Shown piece by piece: positions 40,132-51,411 of a stretch of DNA of 64,000 nt. The notes beneath the pieces are model-generated. The model was given only the letters and a program-made list of their open reading frames with translations. It made no database searches and was not told the DNA's origin. Within the stretch, counting starts at the first letter, position 1; every line of letters begins with the position of its first letter. A program made the translations under genes and the position numbers. The stretch spans positions 1,412,654 through 1,476,653 of the forward strand of contig GG745329.1 in NCBI GenBank assembly GCA_000151295.1. The letters run 5' to 3'. The DNA is from Allomyces macrogynus ATCC 38327 (lineage: Eukaryota; Blastocladiomycota; Blastocladiomycetes; Blastocladiales; Blastocladiaceae).

Positions 40132-41085
40132 ATGGCGCGCAACCAAGAAAAGGCGCAGTCGATGCTCTACCGGTTCCGCGAGGCCGAAATGGCCGAGCTC
40201 GGTCTGTCGGGCCGCGACAAACGCCCGCCGCACACGCGCATGGTCGAGAACGTCCACGAGGCCGAGCGGTGGCGAGGCCAAGTGATTGGCGAGATCACGC
40301 GCAAGGTGACACGCATCCACGATCGTATGTGCCCGAACTCGGAATTTTTTGTTGTCGACACGGTTTTTGACCGGATTATTGTGATCAATTTCTAGCGGTC
40401 TTGACGGACGCGCAGATTCGCGACCTCAACGACGATATCAACAAGCTGTTCAAGGAAAAGTGGATGTGGGAGCGGCGGATTCAGGAGCTGGGTGGGCCAG
40501 ACTACACGGTACGCTCTTCCTGGCATTGCCATGCCCGCCCGAAAACCTATGTTCTGACCACGTTTCGCCGATCCAGAGGAAAGCCCCGAACCGAATGGAC
40601 AAGGAGGGCAAGGAGATTGCCGGCATGCGCGGGTACAAGTACTTTGGTCGCGCGCGTGATCTTCCGGGAGTCAAGGAGTTTTTCGCTGCACAGGGTTTGT
40701 TCATCGACATGACCGACGCGCTGACCGACCTTGATGCTCGCCACGAACTGACCGCTCTCATGCGACGGTAGTGAAAGAAGAGGTCCCAAAAGACGAGTTC
40801 CCGAAGTTCGATCGGAGCCGGCTTGACGCCGAGTACTTTGGCTTCATCGAAGATCCAGACGTGGCCACGTTTGAAGAGGAACTGCAGGCGCAAAAGACAC
40901 AGCAATATTTCGCATCGCTCGGCCCGAAACCCGACAACCTGTACGCAGATGACCGATTGGGCGAGCTGCTCATGGAGTCGGCGCACCTCGCAGACCTCCC
41001 GTTCTTGCCAACAGCGCACGATGTGGAAGAGTGGATGGTGGAGCGGCGAAAGCAGGAGCTGCTCGCCAAGTATGCCGATGGATGA
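40132..41085 (+). CDS. ISY1: ISY1 pre-mRNA splicing factor
   Basis: Spliceosome component of the NineTeen-associated complex. The start MARNQEKAQSMLYRF is the family signature. It continues ERWRGQVIGEITRKVTRIHD, then after an intron TDAQIRDLNDDINKLFKEK and ELGGPDYT, then DKEGKEIAGMRGYKYFGRA and DLPGVKEFFAAQ. The last intron (ending at 40771, phase 1) joins FFAAQ to VKEEVPKDEFPKFD. The C-terminus HDVEEWMVERRKQELLAKYA matches the conserved end of ISY1. The protein is shorter than the human one because the acidic middle is reduced. Confidence 0.95.
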
Positions 41086-41253
41086 TAGCGAGGTTCACAA
41101 CGGCATTTGTAAATAGAAACAGCTTTTTGAATCCATTTTTACGACGCAGCCAGCGGTAGTATGTCGACGAACCACAAGTAAAACAAGGAATGGTGTATCT
41201 AGACTGATGATGGCATAGACCCAGGAAAGCAAAAGAAAGAACACGCCATTTTT

Positions 41254-42675
41254 TTACTGAAACTCCTTGTAATCCCGCTTCTCGTAGACCTTTTGCGCGT
41301 ACTTGCGCGACTGTGTACTGCGCTGGCGGTGTTCAATTATGTTGCGCTGCTGCAAGCTCAGGAACCGGTCCTTCATGACGTTGCCCTCGGGCTTGAGGTG
41401 CAAGAGCGAATCGGGCAAGTCCTCGGTGAGCTGCACGTCGGACGCCATCGAGGGCTTTTCAAACTTGAACTTGGACAACCGCTGCACGCCGAGCTCCTTT
41501 TCCTCGCGCGCCTTGCGTTTCCGCGACACCTTGACCTCGTGCTCGTCCTTGAGCAATTCGAGCTCGGCCATTAAGGCGTCCAGCCGCGCCATGCTCTTGA
41601 TCAGCTCCTTTTCGCGCCGCTTGGCCGCGGCCTGCGCCTCCTGCTCCTTGCGCCGCTGCTGCCGGTTGCGCTCCGTCTTGGTCAGCTTGCGCGTCGGTGC
41701 CGGTGCAAACGCCTCCTCTTCATCGTCACTCTCGTCCTCGCTCTCGTCGTCGTCTGCTGCACTCGGCGACGGAGCGTCGAGCGCCATGCCACTTTCCTGG
41801 AAAATTTCGTGCCGCGACTTCTTTTCCGGCGACTTTTCGTTGAGCTTGCGCAGCTGCTCGATGCGCTTCTCCTCCTCGGCAATCGCGGCGCGCAGAAGCT
41901 GTTGGTGGTCCTCGAACCGCGGGTTGTACGACGCACCGGCGGGTGCGGGCACGACCGCAGGCAGAACGGTCACGGCCTTGGGCTTTTTCCGCAGCGTCTC
42001 CGGTACCTTGGGCGTCGTGTACTGCTCGGCCCACGGCTCGTCCTCAGGCGCCGGCGCAGATGGCGGCTCGGCCCACACGTCGTAGACGGCGGTTGTCGCA
42101 TCCTTCTTTTGCTTCTTGGTCGCGTGCAGACCGGTACCGGCCTTGGCGATGCGCGCCTGCTCGGCGAGCGAAAAATCGCGTTTTGGCTTGGTGGGTTCGG
42201 TCTTGCGCGGCCTGCTCGTCAATGCAGGGATGCCCGACTTGGGCGTCAGGATCTCGTCGATGCGCAGCTTCTTGTTGTTGAATTCCGTTTTGCGGACTGA
42301 GGGCAGGGGCAAGGGAAACGATCAGCGCCGGTGTCGCATAGTGCCATCAGGGCCTGGAATGGGATGAATACACACTCTGGTCATCGCCCTTGGTGTCGGT
42401 CTCGAACAGCGCGTCGTCGGTCTTGTCCTCGACGCGGCCGAGGCTATGAGCGCAACGTGTTTGAGCGTTAGCGCCACGTTTGCGAGCGCGGTGGGGAGAA
42501 ATGCATAAAACGAGCCATACCCGAGGCGCTCCTGCTCGCGAATGTCGTCCATGACCTCCTCCTCGCCCGTGATGTCAACGTTGCGGCGCCATGCCTTCTT
42601 GCCCTTGCGCGAGGCCTGCTTGGTGCGCGGCGCGACGGGCGCCGTCTTGGCGGATGGTGGTGCGATGGTTTTCAT
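41254..42675 (-). CDS. NOP53: NOP53 (PICT1/GLTSCR2-like) ribosome biogenesis factor
   Basis: Nucleolar protein that recruits the exosome-linked Mtr4 helicase to pre-60S for ITS2 processing. Three exons on the minus strand. The N-terminal exon reads MKTIAPPSAKTAPV and GKKAWRRNVDITGEEEVMDD; a small exon VEDKTDDALFETDTKGDDQ follows; the main exon starts IRKTEFNNKKLRIDEIL. Family hallmarks are VYDVWAEPP, PAGASYNPRFEDHQQLL and the C-terminal block SLLHLKPEGNVMKDRFLSLQ followed by RNIIEHR and a basic tail. ATG at 42675 is preferred because it sits just before the conserved region; an upstream in-frame Met at 42837 would add a Ser-rich leader. Convergent with ISY1, 168 bp apart. Confidence 0.93.
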
Positions 42676-43276
42676 GGTGATGCTGCTGCTGCTGCTGCTG
42701 CTGCTCGTTGCAATGATCGTGTCGCAGCGTCGTTGGCTGCTGTTTCGTTGGTGTCCAGTTGCGGTGGCAAGCTCGAGTATGTCGGTGGTGCTGTGACGGG
42801 CGGAGAGCCGGTCTGCCCTGGCTGTTGACATGGTCACTCTTCCCCGCGTGCTCCGTTGCTGCTTGGTAACAGATCACACTTGGCCACTGATCAGAGGTCC
42901 GCTGCCAAGGCTAAGTCCGCCATCGTTTCGTTTGTCCGACTTCAGTTCCCCTCTGCTCCACGTTTATCCTCGACGCTTGTGTTCTCGCTGCTCGTGCCCT
43001 CGTTCTCTCGTTGCTCGCGTCGCACGCGCTGGTCCTGTCGGTTCGCGAGACCGTGTGGCCACACCCACCACGATTTTGCTGAAATCACGACAACTGCGTC
43101 CGCTGTCCCTGTCAAGCGTCACAACAGCGGGCGCGACCAAAGCGAACACACCGCTCCTCCTCACGTCTCTCGTTCAGGGCCCTTCCGGGCCGCCACGCCT
43201 TCCGATCAGCCGCACGGATCTGTTCATAGTCCAGTCGCACGGCACCCGTCGACTGCACCGCTCCGCAACCAGCGCA
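42676..43276. other. Divergent promoter between NOP53 and the 7TM array
   Basis: Contains a GCT run (42683-42706). The upstream motif shared by the other array genes was not found here. Confidence 0.4.
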
Positions 43277-44600
43277 ATGGGGATACAGTTTGACCCGACC
43301 GACCCGACCAGCCAGCTCGTCGTCGCGTTCCTCGCGCTTCATGTCCTCGGCATCATTCTCTTATGGCTATCCATTGCTTCCATTGTCAACGCGCTTCGCC
43401 GCTCGCGCACACGGTTCTGGCTCGCGTCGCTGATCGGGTGCCTGTGCTTGGGCCCAGCCGAACCCATCGAAATTTGCTTTGGCCTGTTCTATCTCTCCAG
43501 CTACACGCTGTTCGCATGGACGCGGTGGCACTCGTTCATTGGGGACCTGTCAATGCGGCTTGGTACGCTGGTGTGCGCACTTTGCACAGTCGATTGTGAC
43601 AAGTTCTGACTGTCAACGCAACACAGGGCTCGCGATTCTGTTTGCGTGCCGTTTTTACCGGCTCAAGATTATTGGCCCGCCCAGAATCCAGCGGTATTTC
43701 GTGCCTGTGACGGGCCTGGTCTGGTTCATGCTCCTGTTCTCGCTCGCTTGCGTCGCGCGGGTCCGTGCGCTTGAAGTGGAGCTGCTCCGCAACAACATGG
43801 CCCCACCTGGACTCTCGATGGCGCGGCACCTCGAGTCGAGCGTCACGTTTGCAGCATTCCTCATCACCAACTTCTCAATTCTGGCCATCGACGCGGCGTT
43901 TGCGGCCGTCATCTTGAACAATGCGCAGTCGATGCAAAAGTCCATGTCGACGCGCCCGTCGTCGGCGCACAACTCGGTAGTGGCTGCCGAAGGGACGCTT
44001 GAGTCGACGCCGACGATGCGGACCGCGCGCACAGTGAGCGGGAAGAAGACATTGATGGCCCTGGACGAGACAATCGCCGTGCAACGCCGGCGGAGACGCT
44101 TGTGCGTTTGCTTTCCATCTCAATTTTTCTGCAGAATGGGACTCAGCTCATACTCTCCACCCATTATCACGTCCAGCCAAGTGCGCGTCCTCGCCTCGCT
44201 CGCGCCAGGTATGCTCATCCAAATCATATACCTCGTCACGCTCTTCTACGCGCTCACCGAAGGCGATTTCGGTGGACCGGGCATGTACGCCAATATCACG
44301 CTGTGCCGGTTTGCGGCGACGCTCGAGGCGTTTACGCTCTACTACGTGTCGATCCCGATGACCAAGCACCTCGTCAAGCGGCAGAACGCGAGTGGCGGTG
44401 GCGGTGCTGGCGGCGGTGCGCGCGGGTCGAGCCGCGGTGGCGGGACTGGGTCGCAAGTCGAGTCAAGTGGCGGCGGTGGTGTGCGGTCGCACGCGTCGAG
44501 CACGGCGCCGTCGGCGGACGCGAGTCGGCGCGAATTGAACAAGCCCGAGACGGCGGCGTTGACGGGTGGAGTCACGGCGACGGCGCGTGTTGGGACGTGA
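43277..44600 (+). CDS. 7TM GPCR-like array protein, copy A (394 residues)
   Basis: Exons 43277-43562, 43627-44101 and 44177-44600 sum to 1,185 nt, an exact frame. Segments in order: N-terminus MGIQFDPTDP; TM1 LVVAFLALHVLGIILLWLS; TM2 FWLASLIGCLCLGPAEPIEI; the WTRWHSFIGDLSMRLG block ending at intron 1; TM3 LAILFACRFYRL; TM4 YFVPVTGLVWFMLLFSLACV; TM5 FAAFLITNFSILAIDAAFAA; a loop of about 60 Ser/Thr/Arg residues ending at intron 2; TM6 LASLAPGMLIQIIYLVTLF; a short loop TEGDFGGPGMY; TM7 LCRFAATLEAFTLYYVSIP then MTKHLVK; and a Gly/Ser-rich tail. The arrangement is that of a GPCR with a long third intracellular loop. I recognise no named family. Start chosen by alignment with copies B and D. Confidence 0.88.
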
Positions 44601-44960
44601 GAGGGTGGACGACGTTGGGGAGCGACTGGCGGCGGGCGTGACTTATGGCGGAGGGGTAGAGGTGGACAGATATCACGTAGCTCATTTGAACCAGTTCATC
44701 GTTCCGGGTGCTCTTTGCGCGTGGATCGCTGCGATCCGCAATGCTTAGGGTGATGGCGAAGGGCCAAACATCAACCGTGCGAGATGGTTCTCACAATCTG
44801 GCGCAGTGCAACCGTGGTCCAAGTGCCCTAAAACGCTGAACACCCTGCGTTGCAATCAACTGTTCTGATCCATTCATGAGCTGACACCACGAGCAACCAA
44901 GAGCAACCTGATCGTTATTGACTGCAAGTGATATTTCGCCAGCAGGCGCGAAGCACGAGA
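44601..44960. other. Intergenic region between array copies A and B
   Basis: 360 bp, no gene. Contains the shared upstream motif at 44839-44856. Confidence 0.5.
44839..44856 (+). promoter_or_regulatory. Array upstream motif (copy B)
   Basis: The sequence aacaccctgcgttgcaat lies about 105-120 bp before the copy B ATG. The same or nearly the same sequence precedes copies C, D and E at similar distances. Confidence 0.6.
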
Positions 44961-46321
44961 ATGGCCGGGCTGCAGTTCAACCCCGCGGACCCGCTGCACA
45001 ACCTCGTCGTGCTGTTCCTCGTCGTTCATATTATCGGCATCATTCTCTTGTGGCTATCGGTTCTCTCGATTGTCAAGGCCCTCCAACGCTCGCGCACGAA
45101 GTTCTGGATCGCGTCCTTGGTCGGGTGTCTGTGCTTGGCTCCAGCCGAACCGGTCGAAATTTGCTTTCGCCTTTTCACGCTCTCCAACTACACGCTGTTT
45201 ACATGGACACGGTGGCACTCGTTCGTCGGGGACCTGTCCTTGCGGGTCGGTGCGTTGTTGTTGCTGTTGCTGTTGCTGTTAGCGTGCAGGGCGTGGAAGA
45301 TCAACGATGTTCACGACCAATCTCCACGTCAACATAGGTGTTGCAATTCTCTTCACCTGCCGCTTCTACCGGCTCAAAATCATTGGACCGCTCGAGATGC
45401 AGCGCTTCTTTGTTCCCGTGACGGCCGCGGTCTGGTTCTTGGCTCTCTTCTCGCTCGCTTGCGTCGCCGAAGTGCGCGCGCTCGAGGCCGAGTACATGCG
45501 CACACACACAGCCCCGCCGGGATTCACGACAGCGCGGCACCTCGATTCGAGCTTCACGTTCGTGACGCTTGTCGTGACCAATGGCGCAACGTTGGCGATG
45601 GACGTGGCGTTTGCGGCCATCATCCTGAACAATGCGCAGACGATGCAAACGTCCGTGTCGGCGCAAGCATCGTCAGCTCGCAACTCTATAGTCGGGGTCG
45701 AGGGCCAGACAATGGAAACGACGGCAGCGTTGACCCTGCACTCCGTGCGGGAATCGAGCGGCAAGACGGCCGTGTCAGCGTTTGACGAGACAAATGTCGT
45801 CCAACAGCGCCGTAGGACCTTGTCCGTTCCATCTGTCCATTCCGCATTCTACTCGTCCTGCCCACTGACTTCTCCATCCGTCCATTAGACAGGTTCAAGT
45901 TCTCGTCTCGCTCGCGCCGGCCATGCTCATTCAGGCCATCAACTTCGTCACGCTCTTCTACGCGCTCACCGAAGGCGATTTCGGCGGCCCGGGCATGTAT
46001 TCCAACATCACGCTGTGCCGGTTCGCGGCCACGCTCGAGGCGTTCACGCTCTACTATGTCTCGATTCCGATGACCAAGCATCTCGTCACGCGGAACAGTA
46101 CGGGCGGCGCGACGCGTATGCCGAGCCGCAGAGGAGGTGCCACGTCGCACGTCAATTCAAATGGTGGTGGAGAGGGTGCGCGGTCGCGCACTTCATCGAG
46201 TGCGGTGCCGTTGACGGGCGCAGGCAGTCGACGCGAGTTGGTCAAGCACGAGATTGGAATCTGTACTGCGCTGGCAGCGCCCACGGGCGGGATCGTCACG
46301 TCGTCTCGTCTCGCGGCGTGA
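44961..46321 (+). CDS. 7TM GPCR-like array protein, copy B (401 residues)
   Basis: Exons 44961-45249, 45338-45821 and 45889-46321 sum to 1,206 nt, an exact frame, with introns at the same positions and phases as copy A. N-terminus MAGLQFNPADP. TM2 contains the family PAEPVEICF block; TM3 is VAILFTCRFYRLKIIG; TM7 carries LCRFAATLEAFTLYY. The loop before TM6 is Ser/Thr-rich (about 65 residues) and the tail carries SRRGGATSHV and SRRELVKHE, the latter conserved in copies A and D (SRRELNKPE, NRRELVKPE). Intact. Intron 1 contains a run of TTG/CTG repeats (about 45253-45282). Confidence 0.88.
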
Positions 46322-46714
46322 GCGGGTGGATCGTATTGACGGTGTTAGGAGCAACTCGAGCTGTTGGTGCTGGTGGAGTGGGTGGACTAGAATCGCGTAT
46401 TGAGCCGCAATCGCACTCGTTTTTGTGTTCAGCATGCAAGGTGGATCGACCGAGAACCAGGCTGTTCATTTAGGTCAACCACCAGCGTATTTCGCGACGC
46501 ATCTCAAAACCCCACACTTGTCCGAGCATATGTTCCCTCGTCATCCATCGTACATGCCCAGTCCACTCTCCCCAACGCCTTCAACACCCTGCGTTGCAAT
46601 CGGCCAGTATGTTGATCCAAACAGCCAGTTTCACTTTTTGACCTTGATGTGATCGCCCTTTGTCTGCCAATGAATCCTGACAGTTTGCGTATGAAGGGAT
46701 TCGACCCAACTCCG
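46322..46714. other. Intergenic region between array copies B and C
   Basis: About 390 bp with no gene. Contains the shared upstream motif at 46583-46600. Confidence 0.5.
46583..46600 (+). promoter_or_regulatory. Array upstream motif (copy C)
   Basis: Exact match to the copy B motif (aacaccctgcgttgcaat), about 115-130 bp before the start of the decayed copy C. Confidence 0.6.
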
Positions 46715-47418
46715 ATGGACGAGCTTCAGTTCAACCCCGCAGATTTGATGGATCAGCTTGTCGTACTGTTCTTGATTGATCATACTATCGGCATTTCTCT
46801 CTTGTGGCTCTCGGTTCTCTCGATTGTCAAGGCACTTCGCCGGTCACGTATGCGATTCTGGATCGCGTCGCTGGCCGGCTCCTTGTGCTTGGCTCCAGCC
46901 GAGCCCATCGAGATCTGCTTTGGCCTGATTATCCTCTCCTACTTCAATTCATGGGTACCATGGTATTTGTTTATTGGCGACTTTTCACTTCGACTCGGTA
47001 CGCTGGCGCTACCGTTAGAGGAAGATGGCAAAGAACAATCAAGTGCTCACAAACTGCCCCCCCCCCCCCCCCCCAGTGTTCTACGGCGTGCTTTCCTGTC
47101 CTGTTACCCAACTTGTCCACCCGATCGCTAGCCAAGTGCGGGTCCTCGCCTCGTTTACACTGGCCATGTTGATCCAGGTCGCCTCCCTCGGCGCGCTCGT
47201 CTACGCTCACACGGAGCCGCTTTTGGCGGCGCTGGCACACGCGGGTCGAGCCGCGGCGGTAGGACTGGATCGCAAGTCGAGTCGAGTGGGGCCGGCGGGG
47301 TACGGTCGCGCGCGTCGAGCCCGGCGCCGTCGGAGAACGCGAGTCGGCGCGAATTGTAAAAGCCGAGACGGCGACGTTGGGCGGTGGGGTCACGGCGACC
47401 GCGCGCGTCGGGGCGTGA
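46715..47418 (+). pseudogene. 7TM array copy C, collapsed pseudogene
   Basis: The first exon is well preserved (MDELQFNPADLMDQLVVLF, then WIASLAGSLCLAPAEPIEI and LFIGDFSLRLG). The sequence then passes through a 16-18 nt run of C (about 47059-47076) and resumes at the third-exon region (QVRVLASFTLAMLIQ). TM3-TM5 are missing, and after TM6 the homologous DNA jumps to the Gly/Ser-tail region in a shifted frame, so TM7 is gone as well. Upstream in-frame Mets at 46664 and 46691 exist, but homology starts at 46715. Not expected to make a 7TM protein. Confidence 0.8.
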
Positions 47419-47659
47419 GGTGGTTGACGGGGTCAAACGCGTTGGGATGTGACTTACGGTTTCGGGAGTGACTTGCGGCGGATATGTGGTAGAGATGGAA
47501 AAACACCCAATACTTGGGTCGGTACAAAGTCGCTGATGTGGCCCGTTTTTCGGATTTTGAGGGTAGTCGTGAAATGTCGTAGTTGTCCGTGAGATGTGTT
47601 CAAATGAAGCAAGCAATTGCGGGCAAGCGGACTCCATCTCTGCGAAAGCCCAGGTGTCT

Positions 47660-47723
47660 GATTCTGGGAGACAGCCCCTGGCAGGTCGCTTTCCCAAAGA
47701 CCGCGAGACAGCCTTGCATGCAC
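47660..47723 (+). repeat. Inverted repeat, left copy (64 nt)
   Basis: Begins gattctggga and ends cttgcatgcac. The reverse complement of 49730-49793 matches it with about 8 mismatches over 64 nt by hand alignment. Confidence 0.75.
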
Positions 47724-49504
47724 GTATCATTCGAGCGGTATCCTCCCTCCGGCTGCCTACAGTCGGCTGCCAGCCCCCCAACTCTGCTCGCGGTTTTTTG
47801 CCAGCGTGTATACGCTCCAGTCCCATACTCTCACAGGGGTCATCCTCAGCGCTGTTTTTTTTTGGCTCGCTCATTTTCGCGGATTGGATGCAGGCCGTTC
47901 TGCTGCTGATGACGCCACCAAGGACCTGATCCTTGTGGTGATGCTTTTGCTTGAGTTCAAGTGACTTGAGCTGATATCCTGCAGTGTGATGTGATGCACA
48001 CATCCTTCAGCTCTTGAGGGCGACCAGCTGTTCTTCATTTGCACTCGGATTGCTGTATGCTGCTGTGCACTCATGCCTAGATGCTGGCCCTCTGCCTGTC
48101 ACACTGTTTATAGACCCAGTCATGCAAGTTGATGGCGTGCATGACTGTCGGGATCAAGTACTTCAGCGCTTCTTTCAGCACCGTCAAGAAATCGCACTTG
48201 TCATGGGTCATGCAGCTTTTGATCAGGGTCAGCTCAGATGTCAAGTACTGTGTGCAGGTCAACAATGACAGCATGCATGTCAAGGTCTGCACAAGGGTTG
48301 AAGCACAGCAACCAATGGCTGATCACGCATCAAGGATAGCACAGTTGCCAGGATTCACAGGTCGAGGGCGGCTTGGCCAAGGATTGTGCCCAGGTTGTGG
48401 ACAGCACAGGCCATCAAGGACCACCTGTGTGCTGTCAGTCCCACCATGTCAAGGATCGTGTGGTGCGACTCAGTGACGCTCAAGGACCACTCGCTCGTCA
48501 CGGCTCCAACCAAGTGTCTGGTGCGACTTGATGATGCACAAGGACTTGGCCCCTGTCAAGATCAAGATTTTTTTAACTTGACTTTTCCTCAATGCCGGAC
48601 AAGATCACGTGACTTTGGTGATGACTTCAATTTTTTCATTTCAACGTTTTTCATGGCGGCCAGTGTGGTGGAGCGACCGAAGCGGGTTGGGAGTGGCCGG
48701 GCAGCGGTTTGGAGGGTCAGAAGGGGGTCAGAAGCGCTAGAAGCCAGTTAACAGTCAGGGCCCTGGTCATGCAGCACTTGCTCAAAAATCGCAATCAAAT
48801 CAGGCAGGTCAGCCCGCATTGTTGGCAGCGCGCTCTGAGCTCATTCTGAGATTTTTCTTGTGTGACGGCCCCAAAAGCTTTTTGCGGGCTCAGGTCTGAG
48901 CTCAGTTTCAGCTTAGAAAAGTTCAACTTTGAAACCACTAGGATCAACTTTGAACTGGGATGGGCGTGAAACCCCCCGCCACACGCTGCCACAGAAATCC
49001 TTTGAACGTTACGCTTCATTTGGTCAACGAACCAAGCCAATCATCGTCCATGACAAAAACAATTATTTTTGAGAAACAAAATTACACGACAAGGATGTGC
49101 TGAACCAGACTGCCCTGGCACGCCCTAATTATGAAGAACAACAACGTCAATCCATGTTGGGGCCGAGAAAATGAGAACAGGCACAGACATGAGCAGCAAC
49201 AAAAAGGGGAAGGGACACAGCAAAAACAGAACCAAAATACAAGCACATATCAACTCGATAGAGACGAAACATCAACAAAAGTGAAAAGGAGTGGCACCAT
49301 CTCACTTGCTCCACGCAAGCACATGGCCAACACGACTGCTGTGCATGGTACACAGCCATCTACTGCTATGCATGGGACATGGCCGACTACTGCTGCTGCT
49401 GCTGCTGCGTGTAGTGCGCGGCCGCCTGCTGCTGCGTGTAGTACTTGACAAACTGTTGCTGCTGTACGTGGTCCTCAGCCGACTGATGCGCTTGGTATGT
49501 GGCC

Positions 49505-49685
49505 CACTCCTGCTGCATGTGGAATGCAGTCAAGTGCAGTAATGGATGCTGCTCCTGCTGTACATGGAACACCATTGAGCGCAGCAACGGATGCTGCTGC
49601 TGCTGCGCGTGGAACACCATCAAGCATGGTGGCGGATGCTGCTGCTGCGCATGGAACGCCATTGAGCGTGGTAAGAGCTGCCGGA
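49505..49685. repeat. Minisatellite of 42-48 nt units with CTG runs
   Basis: Four imperfect units share tgctgctg...tggaa(c/t) and then a c-rich spacer ending in gga. On the minus strand they read as a Gln/His/Pro repeat (AFHAQQQHPPP, VFHAQQQQHPLL, VFHVQQEQHPLL) in a 106-codon open frame (49387-49707). This frame could be a small repetitive protein, but nothing else supports it. Confidence 0.7.
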
Positions 49686-49729
49686 TGGCCAGTTGTGGTG
49701 GCAGCATAGGCCACGTGCGGAACGTGTAA

Positions 49730-49793
49730 GTGCCTGCAAGGCTGTCTCACAGTCCGTGGGAAAGCGACCTGCGAGGGGCTATTTCCCAGAATC
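49730..49793 (-). repeat. Inverted repeat, right copy (64 nt)
   Basis: Partner of 47660-47723 in opposite orientation, about 87 percent identical, 2.0 kb apart. Flanking bases outside the 64 nt do not align well. Confidence 0.75.
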
Positions 49794-49908
49794 AAAAAGC
49801 ACAGGACGCTCTGGGTTGGGAGCTGTGGGAATGCACTTATCATTTGTGCTGTGCAATTTCTACCTGCAGGAGAAGCTACCGTGCTGAGGTGCCCTGCCCG
49901 TCCGCTCT

Positions 49909-49974
49909 CCTCCACACCCCGCGTTGCAATCCTCCACACCCCGTGTTGCAATCCTCCACACCCCGCGTTGCAAT
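49909..49974 (+). repeat. 22-nt triple tandem repeat carrying the array upstream motif
   Basis: Three adjacent units, cctccacaccccgcgttg followed by caat (the middle one with gtg for gcg). Each holds a variant of the motif found once before copies B, C and E. The block lies about 80-145 bp before the copy D ATG. Confidence 0.85.
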
Positions 49975-50051
49975 CCTCCGCCCGCCGCCAACACGACGAT
50001 CTCGACCCCAGTCTGCAAACAATCTGCCGGCAACCGGCCTTCAACGACAGC

Positions 50052-51411
50052 ATGGGGGGACTGCAATTCAACCCCGCGGATCCGACGCATCAGCTTGTTG
50101 TCGTGTTCCTCATCATTCACATTGTCGGGATCATTCTCCTGGCGCTATCGGTGCTCTCGATTGTCAAGGCACTTCGCCGCTCGCGCACACGGTTCTGGCT
50201 CGCGTCGCTGATCGGGTGCCTGTGCTTGGCTCCAGCCGAACCGGTCGAAATTTGCTTTGGCCTGTTCACTCTCTCCAACTACACGCTGTTTACATGGACG
50301 CGATGGCACTCGTTTGTTGGTGATCTGTCTGTGCGGCTCGGTACGGCTTTGCTGCAGTAGCTGGCTCGAGGGCGGTCAAGGAGGTAGGAACAACATGGTA
50401 ACGACCAGTCTCCGCACCTAGGGCTCGCGATTCTGTTTGCGTGCCGTTTTTACCGGCTCAAGATCATTGGCCCGCGCAAGATCCAGCGCTACTATTTGCC
50501 CGTCACGGCCCTCGTCTGGTTCATGCTCCTGTTCTCGCTCGCGTGCGTCGGTCAGGTCCGTGCGCTCGAAACCGAGTACTTCCGCTCGTTCATTGTGCCG
50601 CTGGGCTTTGCGACGGCGCGGCGCCTCGAGTCGAGCGTTACGTTTGCCGCGTTTCTCATCACCAATCTCGCGACGATCGCCATCGACGTGGCGTTCACAG
50701 CCATCATCCTAAGCAACGCGCAGGCGGTGCAGTCGACCATGTCGACACGCTCGTCGTTGGCGCGGGACTCGGTCGCGAGCACCGAGGGCACGCCAGCCGA
50801 GTCTACGGCGTCGTCGGTCTTGCGAGCCGTGCGCGGTGGCGAATCGGGGGGCAAGAAGGCCGTGTCGACTGGCGATGAGACGAGCGTCGCGCAGCAACAG
50901 CGCAAAAGCTTGTACGTCCTGCCGTCACCCCCAAGGATCCCGCGACACTTTGTCTTGGGTTGCCAGCTAAGTTCTCCACCCGTTCACTAGCCAAATCCGT
51001 GCTCTCGGCTCGCTGACCCCGTCCCTGATCATTCAAGTCATCTACCTCATCTCGCTCTTCTACGCGCTCACCGAACCACTCACCGGCGGACCGGGCATGT
51101 ACGTGAACATCACGCTGTGCCGGTTCGGGGCCACGCTCGAGGCGTTCACGCTCTACCTCGTGTCGATCCCGATGACCAAGCACCTCGTCAAGGGACAGAG
51201 TTCCGGCGGAGGCACGGCGCAGGTGCCGAGCCGCGGCGTGGGTACTGGGTCGCACGATTCGAGTGGTGGAGGCGGCCCGCGGTCGCGCACGGCGAGCACA
51301 GTGTCGCCGGCCGCCGGTGCCAATAATCGGCGCGAGCTGGTCAAGCCAGAGGGTGCAGTGTCCGCGACGTCGACGGGCGCAACCACGGCGTCGGCGCGCG
51401 TCGGGGTGTGA
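50052..51411 (+). CDS. 7TM GPCR-like array protein, copy D (399 residues)
   Basis: Exons 50052-50340, 50422-50911 and 50991-51411 sum to 1,200 nt, an exact frame, with the conserved intron positions and phases. N-terminus MGGLQFNPADPTHQLVV. Blocks: FWLASLIGCLCLAPAEPVEI, WTRWHSFVGDLSVRLG, LAILFACRFYRLKIIGP, YLPVTALVWFMLLFSLACV, FAAFLITNLATIAIDVAFTA, SLTPSLIIQVIYLISLF, TEPLTGGPGMY and LCRFGATLEAFTLYLVSIP. The tail again has GGGTAQVPSRG, SSGGGGPRSR and NRRELVKPE. Intact. The nearest relative by eye is copy A in exons 1-2. Confidence 0.88.

Larger units (their letters stand above)
47419..50051. other. Repeat-rich segment inside the 7TM array (2.6 kb)
   Basis: No supported gene. Features seen: inverted repeats at 47660-47723 and 49730-49793; a stretch at 48330-48560 where tcaagga(c/t) recurs every 30-40 nt; a Trp/Cys or Gln/His (by strand) codon minisatellite at 49505-49685; and a 22-nt triple repeat at 49909-49974. 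Composition is more AT-rich and unlike the coding genes. It may be a degenerate mobile-element insertion between copies C and D. Confidence 0.5.

Noticed and set aside
48078..48292. 71-codon minus-strand frame with transposase-like flavour
   Set aside because: Too short, no catalytic motif, and surrounded by stops; cannot be assigned to a transposon family.
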